64,000 nucleotides of DNA, taken from NCBI GenBank assembly GCA_018398815.1, contig CM031609.1:31827799-31891798 (forward strand). The letters run 5' to 3'. Origin of the DNA: Conus ventricosus (taxonomy: Eukaryota > Mollusca > Gastropoda > Neogastropoda > Conidae). Below the pieces are notes generated by a model. The model saw only the letters and a list, made by a program, of their open reading frames with translations. It made no database searches and was not told where the DNA came from. The position numbers and the translations under genes are program-made. Of this stretch, positions 50,680-60,648 are shown in pieces. Within the stretch, counting starts at the first letter, position 1. Every line of letters begins with the position of its first letter.

Positions 50680-53600
50680 TGACTCTCAAACAGTCCCACC
50701 ATGCACATGGGAGAGTAAAGACCTTCACCGAGATGGAGTGGATCCTAAATCCACCCACAGATCCAAATCCACAACACAGACCCACACCTAAGTTTAATGG
50801 GTCTGTCTTTCAACCACATTCCGTTACAGTCCGTTCTGCCCAAAAGTTTAACGCCTTTGTCCTTGAGGCACATTCTATCATTCAACCACCTATTGATACA
50901 ATCAGATCAGTATTTTTTGGCATGATTTTAACTGATCAATTATAGATCCACTCTTCTGATCTGGATAAAAATTCAACTGGTTTGTCCTTCGGCCTCGTTC
51001 ACGTAATCGACCATGTTTTGTTTTAACTGGTGCAGTAGTTTTGGGTAGTCCTACTGGCAGACAGACAAAGCAACAGGTACGGGTGAAAACATAACCTCAA
51101 CAGCGGGAGTAATGACCACTGCCTGTGTTTTAACTGGTCTACCCCAAAGGAGTTATTCTGTTTATTTACATGTAAATCATAATGTTGTTTTCCTGTCATG
51201 TTCAAAAACCATGTCAATTCAAAGTTCAACCACTGACAAACCATCCCACACAAACATACTCATGCAAACATGCGTTCACATCTCCTGGTATGCTTCAGCC
51301 CGTTTTCATTCCCATTCCTCTCCTTCTCGTTATTTCTATGCAACTTTCACTGTTCATGGAGGTCTACATAGCTCAATATAGAAGAATGAATATAGAAGAA
51401 TGTAGACAAAAATAAAAATCCACATAACATACCTTTACTGTCTGGAGCGGTAGAAACAGGAACTGCCGGCAAGACTTGATCTTTGTCCCTCTCCCCTTTC
51501 TCCTCATTGTCTATGGGAACACCTTCATTGTCACTGTCACTTTGGTCACTGTCTGATTTCTCACTGGCGGAACTCGACTCGGAATCTGAGTTTTTAAAGA
51601 TGGCTCTGAACAAATCTTTTGGGCGTCCATCATCGGCATCCTCATTGTCCTCTTCATCTGCTTTCTTATCCCTCTCATCGCTGTCAGGACTGGCTTTGAC
51701 ATCCGTATTCTGAAGGCAAAGCATGAATAAACTTGTGTTTTTCTCTGGAAATTTAACACACAGAAGAGAAACGCATAGTGCTGTATTTATCACTAAGAAT
51801 TTTTCCTGTGAAAAGATGTGATAACACAGGTCTCGAAACAACAGTTTTCATTGTTCTTTTTGTGCGCAAATGTCTACAGTGCAAAAAGACAATAGAATGA
51901 ATAAGTATGTATAAACGCATGTGATTCGATTTATCATGTTCATACATACTTATTCAATCTTCCATTCAAAAACTGCATTTTTTAATTCATGATCCATCAG
52001 ACCTCCTGGATATAGGCTGCCAACTACAGTCTGCCAGACAGTCCTGTATTAGGCTTGTAATGTTGTCGCCTTTTTAGTTTCGTCCTGTTCTTGGCACAAA
52101 GAACCTCTGACCTACTCCCCTCTTAGCGACTTCAATTTGTTTACGATGGCAGATTACTGAGGTGGCAGCTACTACTCAGAATGGGAGAAATCTGCACAGT
52201 CACCTGTTTGCGCCTGCCCCCGTCAGTGTCCACCACACCTTTCTGTCCATTTCTGAGTTGACAATGAGGGCCCCAGTTAAGAGGCTAAGCAATTTAAAGT
52301 AGCTTAACTTCAAGAAATTGTGAAGAAAAAAAAAAAAGCAGTGAATCTGCCTCACTTTTTCTAACTGATGAGGCCCTGCATGGGTGTGGATGTGTGGGTG
52401 TCCGCATGCAAGCAGACGTCAGACAGTCACATACAAAGACACAGTGTCAAGCATCTCTCTATGTCCCCGTACGGTTTCTGCGACATTCCAGGTCGGCTAT
52501 GCGAGCAAGTGATTGTGACAAAACTGTGAAATTTAATGTGATTCATGCACTACATTTTTCATGGTCTCATTTCTGTTTTGACATCAAAACAATGTTCTTG
52601 GTACAAAGCAACATTTCTGCAGCAATCAAAGGACTTGCTCTGTCCTGGAAGGCACAATTTCATCACAAGAATTGTCTGAATCAACACAAAATATATGTTA
52701 AAGTGGGTATTATCACTCAAGACCTGCTGATCAGGGTAACAGTTCCTCATTTGGAGGTTAAAGTTCATGTTAACACCGATTCATGACTAGCGTTTTTTGT
52801 GTTTGTTTTTTTTCTTTTCTTTTTTGTTGTAGGTTTTAAGAACTTCTCAAGGCTATCGTATTCAGCTGGTTCCTGGCATAGTTCATTGGTCTGACAACCA
52901 CCTCGAGGTCCCAAGCACCAACTGTCCTTTAGGGTGACCCCTCTTTCTTTTGGCTTGGGAGTTCTCAGTGAGGAACTCTCTTGTGATGCTGCTATATACT
53001 TTACACAGTGTCTGACAGATCCAGCCCCATCTTGCATCTCTCTATGTGTCTGCTGGCTGTCTATCTGTTCTCTTCCCGAGTTCTGTGTTAATGATGATGC
53101 CTGGACAGGGGATGTTGAGGATCCAACAAAGGGAGCCTGGTTTTAGCTGTCCTCCAGGTGTAAGTTCAACAAAGTAATACTGATTTGATAGTACAGTTAA
53201 CATGTCTTTCATACGTACAATACTCTGATAGTCTCAAATACACTGATCCAACGTTTTAGATGTTTAGGAAACAAATTGCACCGTTTACGTTACAAACATT
53301 AAGCAGGATTTAGCGTCCATCAAATGTTATGATCATAGGAAAAGAAGCATGCATCATGTCAATTATTATTGCTGAAGACTTTTTAAAAATGCTTGTTAAA
53401 CCATTCAACTCACGTTAGTTGACTCTGCATTTTCAGATGACGGGGGAGTGGCAACGTTTTGCGAGTTGTCTCCTCCTCTTCCAGCACGCTGAAAATGGAC
53501 AATGCTCCTTTCTTCCTCTTCGACGCGTTGAGTTCCCTTGTTAAAGAGTCTGGAAAAGTAATCAAATGAACGCATTATAATTTACCCATGTCACAGTCCA

Positions 53601-56600
53601 GTGGTTAGAGCACTTGTATTTAATTCCGAGATGTATGAGTTTGAGCCCGCCAGTGCTTGCTGGAAGATGTGTGAAGCAGGCTTTTCCAATCTCCTTGGTC
53701 AACCTACATGCAGATCTTTTAGTGGATTCACCTCCTTGTTGTGCATACTCATGAAGGTCACAAGACACACTAAAGATCCTGTAATCCAGCTAAGCATTTG
53801 GTGGTTATGGAAAGACAAAAATAAACAACCTCCGCCCCCCATTCGCTCCGCTTTTTGGAGAGGGAACAAGAGTCCCCACTTAAGGGGAGAAAATATGACC
53901 ATTTTCTTTCAAAAATCATGTTTTGGGTTTTATGTCTTTTTGTACTCAAGAAAGTGTGTTGAAACCATCTGTGGTGTTCATTTGTCTATTTTCACATTAT
54001 TCTTTTTCTTTTCTTTATTTGAAGGAAGTGCGTGTGAAAATAGCTCAACTTCTTTATTTTCAAACATCGTTTTCTCAAAATCACTTTTTTCGATAACAGT
54101 TGATGTGCAAGGAGTACAATATCTCTGGATCTAGACTAGCTAGCTTGTTAATTTTTTTTTCTTTTGATCAGAAATGATTTCTGCATGCAATTACATTTTA
54201 CTTATAAGTCAAAACAGCACTTATCATTTGCTGTTTCTCTTTGAAAATTCAAAAGCAATGAAACGCAAGTCTTATGGCCACCATATGGAAAAACATTTGT
54301 GAAAAAAAGGCAGTTTAGATAAATAAAAATCCTTTTGTAATTGCATTATTATAGCTCAGCAAATCAATATTTCAAGTGCCTAACATGTCTGCTGTGACGG
54401 AAATACAGTTCTTGTTATGAACCCTTTTTTTTTCATTTTTCATCATTTTGCCCCCATTTGCGGTCCCCAAATCACACAAGAGCTTTGAAATCATCAAAAT
54501 AACACTCAGAGAGCATCCCCTAAACACTCAACCGGTGGCAAAACCATCACTTACATTTCTGTCACAGCTTCCTTATGACCTATTAGCTGTAGGACTAAGA
54601 AATATTATTAACAAGAAAGGAGAGTGAAAAAAAAGCTAGGCTTGTTAAACTTTAAGCCCTAGAAAATGAAAATTTCTGAAGATCATGTCCACACTCTCAT
54701 GCCTCATGAAAACGTCTCCGTTGGTATGACATACTTGTCATTTCTTTGGCTTTGGGGGCCTCCTGCTTGGCGTTGCCTCGGTGACTCGTGGTGGACGGCT
54801 GTGTGGGAACAGACAGGAAGTTGAACACCGAGAACTTGTCCCTCTTCAGTCCTGGCACGCCCACGATGTCTGAACTGAAGCAAAAGAGTACAATCATTGA
54901 TTATGTTACAAAAAACAAAACAAAACAAAACAAAAAAACAACAACAAACAAACAAACAAAACCCCACTGAGACTAATAAAGAAATGACACAAAAAGAGTC
55001 TGCATTATTTTCATGACCATATTAACAACAGGCAATGGCTCGTACTCAGGGTAGGGATTGGGGATGTTGAAACGCTTGCAGAGCAGGTTGTGAGGGTGCC
55101 ACTCCACGTCCTCCCGTGTCAGTCGTCCGTACATCTTCATCTCCGCAGCCTTTGCTTGTTCACTCTTTTCCACCTGCCAGAAAACACTTGATGATAATAC
55201 ATAATCATACTGAATCTCTTCATTGTGCGATACCTTGCATCAGCTACTCAATGTTTTGTGCTCATTTCTTCTGTTCAAGCCAGGAAAAAAAAAAATCCCA
55301 ATCACACCTCTGCACCCCTCTCTTCCTCCCACACACAAATACATAACCATGCACGTCATGCGCAATTACAATAATGACCATAACTGTAAAATATATACGA
55401 CACAAGGGAACTATGCTTTAAACATCTTTATTCAAGCCTTGCAGGATTTCCACTGACCAAATTTCAATCTCGCTCCAACCAGCTTTCTTTAGTGAATTCT
55501 CCTCAGTCATTCAAGCCACGCCATGCATGCACTATTCATTCAGAATAAATGTTGGCAAATTACTACAATAACAAACTAGAAGGAAGAAACAAATAAACAA
55601 ACAACAACCAGAATGAAGAAAACAAACACATAATAATTTCACAGAACACCTGCAGCTGAACCAATCAACAGCTTAGATGCTAAAGAACTGGACTAGTAAT
55701 CCTGGTGATCCTTAGGTTGAGGGCTGAAAGCTCCACTAGGCCATTTCAGTACAAGGGGATTCCGACTACATTTTCTGAAAGTCCTTGGAATGAGACTATA
55801 AACAGAGATTCCACGTGTGAACGTATGCATCAACCTTGAACACATGTAAAATCCCATCGGATTCAGAAGAGAAGGCCAGTTTGGCCGTTAGTATGAATGA
55901 CACATTACACATAGCAAGCATCCTGCATGGAAACTCGAAAGAATCAAGGTTAAAAATAAAAAAAGAGTGACTGATATTGACTGAATGACATGGAAAACAA
56001 CTGAATGTAGTGCTAGCACGTAACTCTTCTGTGAGCTCTTCCCAGGTAGTCAGGCTGTTCAACAACAAAGGTGTTCATTGTAACAAGCTTTGAGCTTGTT
56101 TCTAAACAAGACTGGTACTATACTAGTACCCTTTATAATAACTATAATAATAACTCTGATTAGATTCCATGGCGAAACAAGAGCATTTTCACAGCCAAGA
56201 ATGAGACTGAAACAAATTTATATCAACTGGATAGGCAGATTTGACTAATCAGTCCAGTGAAGATAAATCATTAAGAACCCTTCCCCCTTCCTATTGAGAC
56301 AGTGGAGTTTCTTTCGCTTTTATTTGGCAACCTGACATTTCCATTCTATTCATGCTAGGTAGAGTTTAAGCATCCATCCAGTAGATGTTTATGATAAAAG
56401 TAGCTCCTCACCCCATTGTCTCCTGAAAAAAAAATCCCACCCTAGTAATAATGAAAATCAAACCAGTTAAACTAACAGATTTCAACCAACAACCACAAAA
56501 AATAGGTTTACAGGTGCAAACACACACACACACAAACACACACACACATACAAACACAACACACACAAACACAACACACACACACACAAACACAACGCAC

Positions 56601-59600
56601 ACACCACACACACACAACACACACACCATACACATACACACACAACAACAAAACAAACAAATCAGTAGAGGCAAATCACCACAGCTTCTGACAGTCCTGG
56701 CTGCTCAGAGTCATCGATGAACGCGCCACGCGTGAAGCGTGATGCCATCATGTTGGATAAAGGGCGGTAAATCTTGGCAGATTTGGAGAATTCCTCTCTT
56801 TCTCGCTGGCGTTCCCATTCTGTCATGTGGCTGGGAGCCACCTCATCGTACGGGTCTGTTCTCAGAAACAGATAAGGAAAAAAAAACCCAAAACAGGTGA
56901 CTAACTGTGCATTAGAGAAGGGAAACAAAACTTTCTTTCATACACTTTTCCATGCTCAAGTCATGCCTTTAAGACACTCTCTGAAACCAGATCAGGGCTT
57001 TGTTCATGCCCGGCCATCCAAGCGCTACAGCCTCATCACAAATCATCTTCGAACTTTCAAAGCGATAGCATTATTGAGAAATACCAGTTGAAACTTGAAA
57101 CTGTTTTCCTTGTTCGAAATTCCAATGCTTTCACTCACCTTTCCTGCCTTGCTTGCTGAGGGCCAGGTACCTCTCGTAACGTCCCTGTTTGGCAGGATCC
57201 TTCTGGAAAGGTTTGACCCCCAAGCCCCCGGAGAGCACCGCACTTTGATCCTCCTTCCCCTCTCTTGTCGAGGCCAAAGGTTTCACCAGTTCCTGATGGG
57301 ATGTCTGGTCAGCGGTCGGCACACGTGGAGTGAGGTCATCATTGGTCTCTGAAGAAACAGCTCCGGCTGAATGGAATCGAGAAGCTGCCATCTTTGCAGC
57401 GTCTTTCACGGCTTCCATCTTCCTGATGTCTTCTTTTGGTATGAGATCAAACACAGAAGCTGCAAAATGGGAAAAAAGAAGAAAAAAAAGATGAATTTTT
57501 AAATATTGGCAAGCACAAATGCATCTATATACTTTAAAAGCAAAACGCTTGATACCAACATGTGTAAATGTGGGTCCAGACAAACATGCTCGTTGGTAAT
57601 CAATGACCATTCACATTGTGCGTACCCACTCATTAAAAGTCATAACTAAAAAAATAGTCATTATCATCCCTGGAGCATGAGCGAAGGAGAGCCGTCAAAC
57701 ACCACCCCAATATCATCAGAATGATAACCCAGAAAAACGGACAGTTAAGATGCCGGTTTTCATGCTGGTGCTAGTGGGATCTAAAGCTGCAAAATCTAAT
57801 ACTGTTTGGTTCTCTACCTGTATGTCAACAAGGCACAAGTGGTTTGGTTACATACACACACGAATACATACTTGAACACATGCGTATATCCATGAACACA
57901 CATGCATATTCTCTCTCTCTGTTTTCCGCACGGGCACACATACATATTCGCTCTTCATTTTCCACTCTTTACATAAATAGGGCACGCTTTTAAAAGCATA
58001 AGTATATCACACATTCATAAACATTCAACAAAACGTATACAATTTACAACCAGCCAGCAACAACACAACTTACTAGCAATTGGACGTTCATCCAGCATCA
58101 AACCCCTCTCCACAGCGTTCAGTTTCTGTTGGCCTTGCGGATGACCTGTCGTTGTGGACGTCTCACCGACTGCCTCTTGCGCCAGCTGCTGTGCCGTCTT
58201 CTTGAACTTGTGGAAGGGTTGAAATCCACGGGGTAACGTTGGAGCAAGAAACACTTTCTTTGAGGGCAGCGGTTTAGCCGACAACATGAATCCTTCCAGC
58301 AGCTTCCCAACATAACTGACGGGAACTTTCTGTTGATCTGTTCACAGTGAGAATATTGCAAACTCAAAACTGAAGAAAAGGCTGGCGACCATGGGAACCA
58401 GACGATGTAACAAAACAGACTTGGAAGTGAAAATGAACAGTAATAGTAAAGAGTTTCACTCGAAAATGTTGTTGTTCAATGTTTCTCCAAAGAGCCCTGT
58501 TCCATCTTCACTTTCAAAATTAATTTTGACTTAAAACTGATCAAGAAGAAAGATGCAGACACATGTTCAAACTAAAACAAATAAAAAAGGAAAAAAAAAA
58601 ATCACAGATCTACAAATGATGAAGAAAGAATATGACATATCATCAACAAAATCACAGATTACAACTGAAGAAGAACAAATGTGGCAGATTATCAACAAAG
58701 ACCTTACACTTACGCAGAAACTGTCAACAATGAGTTAATGTTAAAGTTATCATGGCAGACCAAGCTGCAAAGTTATCAAGGCATATTAGGTTGCAATGCC
58801 GTACGACTCACAGCAAAAGTGTTGTCATTATCCATACTAAAATCATCATCCCAAGTTGCTTAGTGCTAATGTCTACTTTCCATCATAGGCCAAAGTAAGG
58901 GAATACTGCAGCATGCATGGTTCACTGGGTCTTTTGTGAACTTGCGGGAAGGACCATGTTAACAACTACCTGGTAAATTTACTTCTGGACTTGAAGTTTG
59001 CAGTATGAAGTGTATTGCTCTTCTTGCTGAGGTGCATCAAATATTTGCATGTTAAAAGAAGAAGCAATTTTTGTTTCCAAAACAGACATACTGGTAAAAT
59101 ATCAGTTGATGGTGTCCTTCCTAGTGTTTCCTTTTTTTGGTATGATTGTTAGCACAGTAAGTAAAACTATCAAAAAGAAGACTGAAACAAACAGCAGGAT
59201 TTCTGAAAAGCAGTCAGAATACAAACAAGTACATATAACTCATAATTTGAAACAGTGTTTGTGTGAAATGATGCACATAAATTGTTCCTGTACGTGGGCA
59301 GAACAGGTCATCGATGCTTTTGATCTGTAAAACTGTCTGAGTGTGGTTTTCTTAAATCATACTGAACGTGTTATCACTGTGATAGAGGACATTACAGAGT
59401 AATCTAGGAACTTTTCAATTTCACTTGCGAAAAGTCAATTTTCTGTAGTTAGCAGTACATAACCCTTACACACACCATCCGACAGTTATGTAAAGGTTAT
59501 CTCTTTCATCCCTACAACCTGGTTTTCCGGTTTGCAGAAATCCTACCCTTCCTGACTGCAGCCTGGAAAACCGGTCAGCACAAAATCCCTTCTTTCCTTC

Positions 59601-60648
59601 CTGCAGCCCGGAAAATCGGTTCTCGCAGTAAGCGTTTGAACTTTGTGCGAGTCGCGTCATCGGTACACTTCATGACCGGGTCGCTCGCGCGGCCATGTTT
59701 ATGAATAGAATGGATGCCTGGCGGTCCCTACAGCATGGGAAAGTGGTCGCCGCTCTATTCTGGCCGGTTTGCTACTGCATATGTGGCAGTTCTCACTTTA
59801 CACTCCTTTTTTTTTCTTCTCTAAATTCAGGAATGAAGGGAATACTCGTATTATAAGAATCTAGGAACAAGAGGAAGTAATGGTTCATAGAAAAGTAGGA
59901 ATGAAAAGAGTTAACGTGGCGTTCTTGGGTGTCTGTTCTGATCCAGCACATGCAGAACACCACCTAATGACAGTAATCGCTTAGCTGCAGGGCCAGCGTG
60001 AGTAAGCTCTCCCTCCCGAGGGCACTGCCATGTCCATTGCACAACAGTCCCAATGAATTAGCCAATGCTAGTGACCACGACGGAACTTCCCCTTGAGACT
60101 TGGAGATGACATCGAAACAGAGGCCACCATGAAAGCAGAGTATGACCAACCAAAGAATCGGAGACATTTTTCTTTTTTTACACTGACTGATGAGGATGAA
60201 GACAAAGAAGATGATGCCACGGAGTTCCTTTGTGGTCTGAGACTACCACGGCCAGGCTAGGAGAGACTGCTGAGGCTGTGAACTTGCGCAAGTTAAAAGG
60301 GTCAAGACATGCAAGTTTTTTTCTTGAAATGTTCCTCTTTGTCTAATCAAAGTCAACACTCCCTCCCACTGAAGACTCAATTCACAAGGATTTCTGGAGG
60401 CTGTTATCAAGCTGGTCCACAGTTAAAGCAATGAACACAAAGTAGGGAAACTGAAAATTAGCACATTTTCCTTAAGGCAAAATACTGTGTGAATCACCTT
60501 GTTTCTTTTTCCCCTTGCGCGCCCCTGGGGCAGTCCAGCCAAAGAACTGCTCCCCGTCATCCAGTTCCATGGTCTGGTCATAGTTGCTGAGGGAGTCGGC
60601 GACGTAGATGTCTTCGTCATCATCTTCCAGGGCCCCAACACCAAACGC
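36362..60648 (-). CDS. GPATCH1: G-patch domain-containing protein 1 gene (GPATCH1), middle and 3' exons
   Basis: Nuclear G-patch protein associated with spliceosomes; its plant relative is TOUGH. Eleven exons were placed: 60498-60648, 58074-58337, 57139-57459, 56680-56855, 55046-55173, 54735-54874, 53414-53549, 51433-51709, 47501-47828, 37743-37873, 36362-36481. All have AG/GT borders, and most joins are in phase. Family signatures include [92 protein letters not shown] and a Lys/His-rich tail. The G-patch itself is encoded by 5' exons right of the window. Two joins do not match in phase (54735 to 53549, and 47501 to 37873), so at least one small exon is missing at each. Confidence 0.94.
37743..37873 (-). 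CDS. GPATCH1: GPATCH1 penultimate exon, Lys/His-rich
   Basis: Encodes [20 protein letters not shown] then [23 protein letters not shown]. It ends in phase 0 and needs one base from the preceding exon, which the 47501 exon (two leftover bases) does not supply. A small exon lies between them, in an intron holding the nested LINE. Confidence 0.88.
38060..38721 (+). repeat. Two copies of an R1-containing segment
   Basis: Segments 38060-38237 and 38543-38721 are near-identical, each starting AGTACTTTACAACTGGCAAA and ending CATTAAGATATCA, with R1 in the middle. They are 483 bp apart. The intervening 300 bp has no gene. Confidence 0.9.
38748..38900 (+). repeat. 44-bp tandem repeat with TGTCGCGACA palindrome
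   Basis: Units at 38748, 38792 and 38836 are almost identical (CTGGTTGTCGCGACATAAGT then CACCCCATTATGTCATGGCC), with a fourth partial unit. Each holds the palindrome TGTCGCGACA and an inverted pair GACATAA/TTATGTC spaced by 9 bp. Subterminal position suggests transposase binding sites. Confidence 0.85.
39625..40965 (-). pseudogene. LINE ORF2, thumb, RNase H and C-terminal zinc finger
   Basis: Frame of 446 codons: [20 protein letters not shown] (post-RT), then RNase H with [26 protein letters not shown] and [16 protein letters not shown], giving the D-E-D-D catalytic set. The end has [16 protein letters not shown], then [17 protein letters not shown], the CCHC-like finger typical of I-group ORF2. 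Stop TAA near 39625. Confidence 0.95.
41169..42047 (-). pseudogene. LINE ORF2, reverse transcriptase domain
   Basis: Encodes [65 protein letters not shown] and the catalytic box [10 protein letters not shown]. All the core RT motifs are present in order in one unbroken frame of 292 codons. Continues out of frame into the RNase H segment near 41170-40970. Confidence 0.95.
42284..43318 (-). pseudogene. LINE ORF2, APE-type endonuclease domain
   Basis: Starts [20 protein letters not shown], with [29 protein letters not shown] and HGSDHFPVF, the metal-binding and catalytic motifs of apurinic-type endonucleases that nick the target. The start ATG at 43318 overlaps ORF1's end region within about 30 bp. 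Frame breaks near 42975 and 42790. Confidence 0.9.
43344..44780 (-). pseudogene. LINE ORF1, nucleic-acid-binding protein with CCHC knuckles
   Basis: Reading 5' to 3': a basic/Ser-rich start ([17 protein letters not shown]), an RRM-like region ([20 protein letters not shown], then [20 protein letters not shown]), and zinc knuckles [27 protein letters not shown] and [35 protein letters not shown] follows, then a Pro/Ser-rich tail. Breaks: at the C6 run near 44650 (one more C would join MAFSKNI to the basic segment) and near 44093. Stop at 43344. Confidence 0.85.
45240..45567 (-). repeat. Two 164-bp tandem repeats in the LINE 5' UTR
   Basis: Copies start at 45240 and 45404 with TTACCACGTTATGCTTAGGC and differ at only a few positions. 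Upstream tandem units often carry promoter activity in LINEs; that role is inferred. Confidence 0.9.
47501..47828 (-). CDS. GPATCH1: GPATCH1 exon encoding proline-rich segment and GPALPP
   Basis: Entering with one base from the previous exon, the frame reads [20 protein letters not shown], a run of prolines, [18 protein letters not shown] and ends [11 protein letters not shown]. The GPxLPP motif is conserved in the family (human FGPRLPP). Another frame has an acidic stretch and is tempting, but the splice phase selects this one. Confidence 0.85.
47930..48445. repeat. Diverged tandem array, about 65-95-bp units, roughly six copies
   Basis: Units contain GTTAGTTTACTAAT, GAGATAACAGAAGTAATTAG and GTGGCAATAGCAGTTGTCTA then AATAATAATCACAAAGA. 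Variable unit length and divergence suggest age. GPATCH1 intron. Confidence 0.85.
48716..48925 (-). pseudogene. Coiled-coil C-terminus of a BED-finger transposase-like protein
   Basis: On the minus strand: [58 protein letters not shown], stop. In hAT-like BED-finger proteins of marine invertebrates the C-terminus is a similar charged coiled coil; that link is from memory of the family. It lies on the same strand and downstream of the BED ORF at 49814-50098, with a (GT)n tract between, so the two may be the ends of one internally deleted gene. Confidence 0.5.
49241..49512. repeat. Compound (GT)n microsatellite
   Basis: Long GT runs broken by GAAAGGGATG and GTGAGTGAGCGAGTG. ORFs across it are artefacts. 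Confidence 0.95.
49814..50098 (-). pseudogene. BED-type zinc-finger protein fragment (element C)
   Basis: 94 residues: [20 protein letters not shown], then [27 protein letters not shown], giving Cys-x2-Cys and His-x5-His, a complete BED-like finger. A Gln/Ser/Asp-rich linker follows before the stop. Same lineage as the ORF in element A (MGES, WLxxxxYxxW). The right end of the element reads CATGGGTCGTAGGGTCC inward from 50470, with repeated AAAGGACTTTAAAGG subterminal motifs (50330-50460). A possible left end CATGGTTCG is at 49655, but no target duplication is visible. Confidence 0.65.
50636..50676. repeat. (CA)n microsatellite
   Basis: About 40 bp of CA. Stretches 50480-51432 and 51710-53413 show no other supported gene; 52780-53050 has an ORF of unknown nature on the minus strand with a basic C-terminus, not supported by splice context. 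Confidence 0.9.
51433..51709 (-). CDS. GPATCH1: GPATCH1 exon encoding DLFRAIF
   Basis: Encodes [40 protein letters not shown] and a Ser/Asp/Glu-rich run ending STAPDSK plus one base. Human has RPSMDLFRAIFASSSDEKSS. Enters in phase 0. Confidence 0.95.
53414..53549 (-). CDS. GPATCH1: GPATCH1 exon, acidic linker
   Basis: In the phase required by the following exon it encodes [20 protein letters not shown] then [12 protein letters not shown] and [12 protein letters not shown] second open frame also runs through it (containing [18 protein letters not shown]), so the phase assignment is less certain than the exon borders (TTCCAG/GTGAGT). Confidence 0.7.
53586..53680 (+). repeat. tRNA-like SINE head fragment
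   Basis: GTCACAGTCCAGTGGTTAGA then GCAC resembles an A box, and GAGTTTGAGCCCG a degenerate B box 40 bp on. Not a functional tRNA. GPATCH1 intron. Confidence 0.4.
54735..54874 (-). CDS. GPATCH1: GPATCH1 exon encoding [12 protein letters not shown]
   Basis: Encodes [37 protein letters not shown] and ends KAKEMT plus one base before GTATGT. The next recognised exon needs two leftover bases, so an intervening exon (in human the region around SRWDTSKHEKKEDSISEFL) has not been found. Confidence 0.93.
55046..55173 (-). CDS. GPATCH1: GPATCH1 exon encoding [13 protein letters not shown]
   Basis: Encodes [20 protein letters not shown] and [22 protein letters not shown]. Ends in GA, completed to Asp by the next exon, giving PYPDSD as in human PYPDST. 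Confidence 0.97.
55650..55925 (+). mobile_element. Truncated, diverged copy of the SINE at 5972-6381
   Basis: Shares GGAATGAGACTATAAAC, GTGTGAACGTATGCA, AAGAGAAGGCCAGTTTGGCC and GACACATTACACATAGCAAG in the order of the other copy, but in plus orientation. The last third and the AAAG tail are missing. Confidence 0.8.
56519..56646. repeat. (CA)n-rich tract with AACACA interruptions
   Basis: CA repeats with periodic AACACAA blocks, 22 bp below a GPATCH1 acceptor-side exon end. Confidence 0.9.
56680..56855 (-). CDS. GPATCH1: GPATCH1 exon encoding [11 protein letters not shown]
   Basis: Encodes [46 protein letters not shown] and GLSEAV. The MTEWER-REREEF motif is diagnostic of GPATCH1. Confidence 0.96.
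57139..57459 (-). CDS. GPATCH1: GPATCH1 exon encoding [10 protein letters not shown]
   Basis: Encodes [20 protein letters not shown] and onward to [27 protein letters not shown]. Aligns with the human SVLEFLSQKDKERIKEMK and FKPFAKDPEKQKRYDEFL segments. 106 complete codons. Confidence 0.95.
58074..58337 (-). CDS. GPATCH1: GPATCH1 exon encoding YVGKLLEGF
   Basis: Encodes [40 protein letters not shown] and ends near DERPIA plus one base. Human counterpart reads YVGKILDGFSLASKPLSSKK. Phase matches both neighbours. Confidence 0.95.
59925..60245 (+). repeat. R2 dispersed repeat, longest copy
   Basis: Runs from GTTCTGATCCAGCAC through GGGCCAGCGTGAGTAAGCTC, CCCGAGGGCACTGCCATGTC and GAGACTTGGAGATGACATCG to GATGAGGATGAAGACAAAGA. 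It joins the 5' part (16.6, 17.8, 30.4, 35.1 kb copies) to the 3' part (31.6-32.0 kb), showing they are one family. No ORF or pol III boxes seen. Confidence 0.7.
60498..60648 (-). CDS. GPATCH1: GPATCH1 exon encoding AFGVGALE
   Basis: Acceptor GACCAG, then [20 protein letters not shown], continuing to [16 protein letters not shown] plus one base. Aligns with human [20 protein letters not shown]. First exon of this gene visible in the window. Confidence 0.96.

Noticed and set aside
52765..53037. Minus-strand ORF as a host exon
   Set aside because: Contains [20 protein letters not shown] and a Lys-rich end, but there are no matching GPATCH1 motifs, phases or splice sites. Left unassigned.
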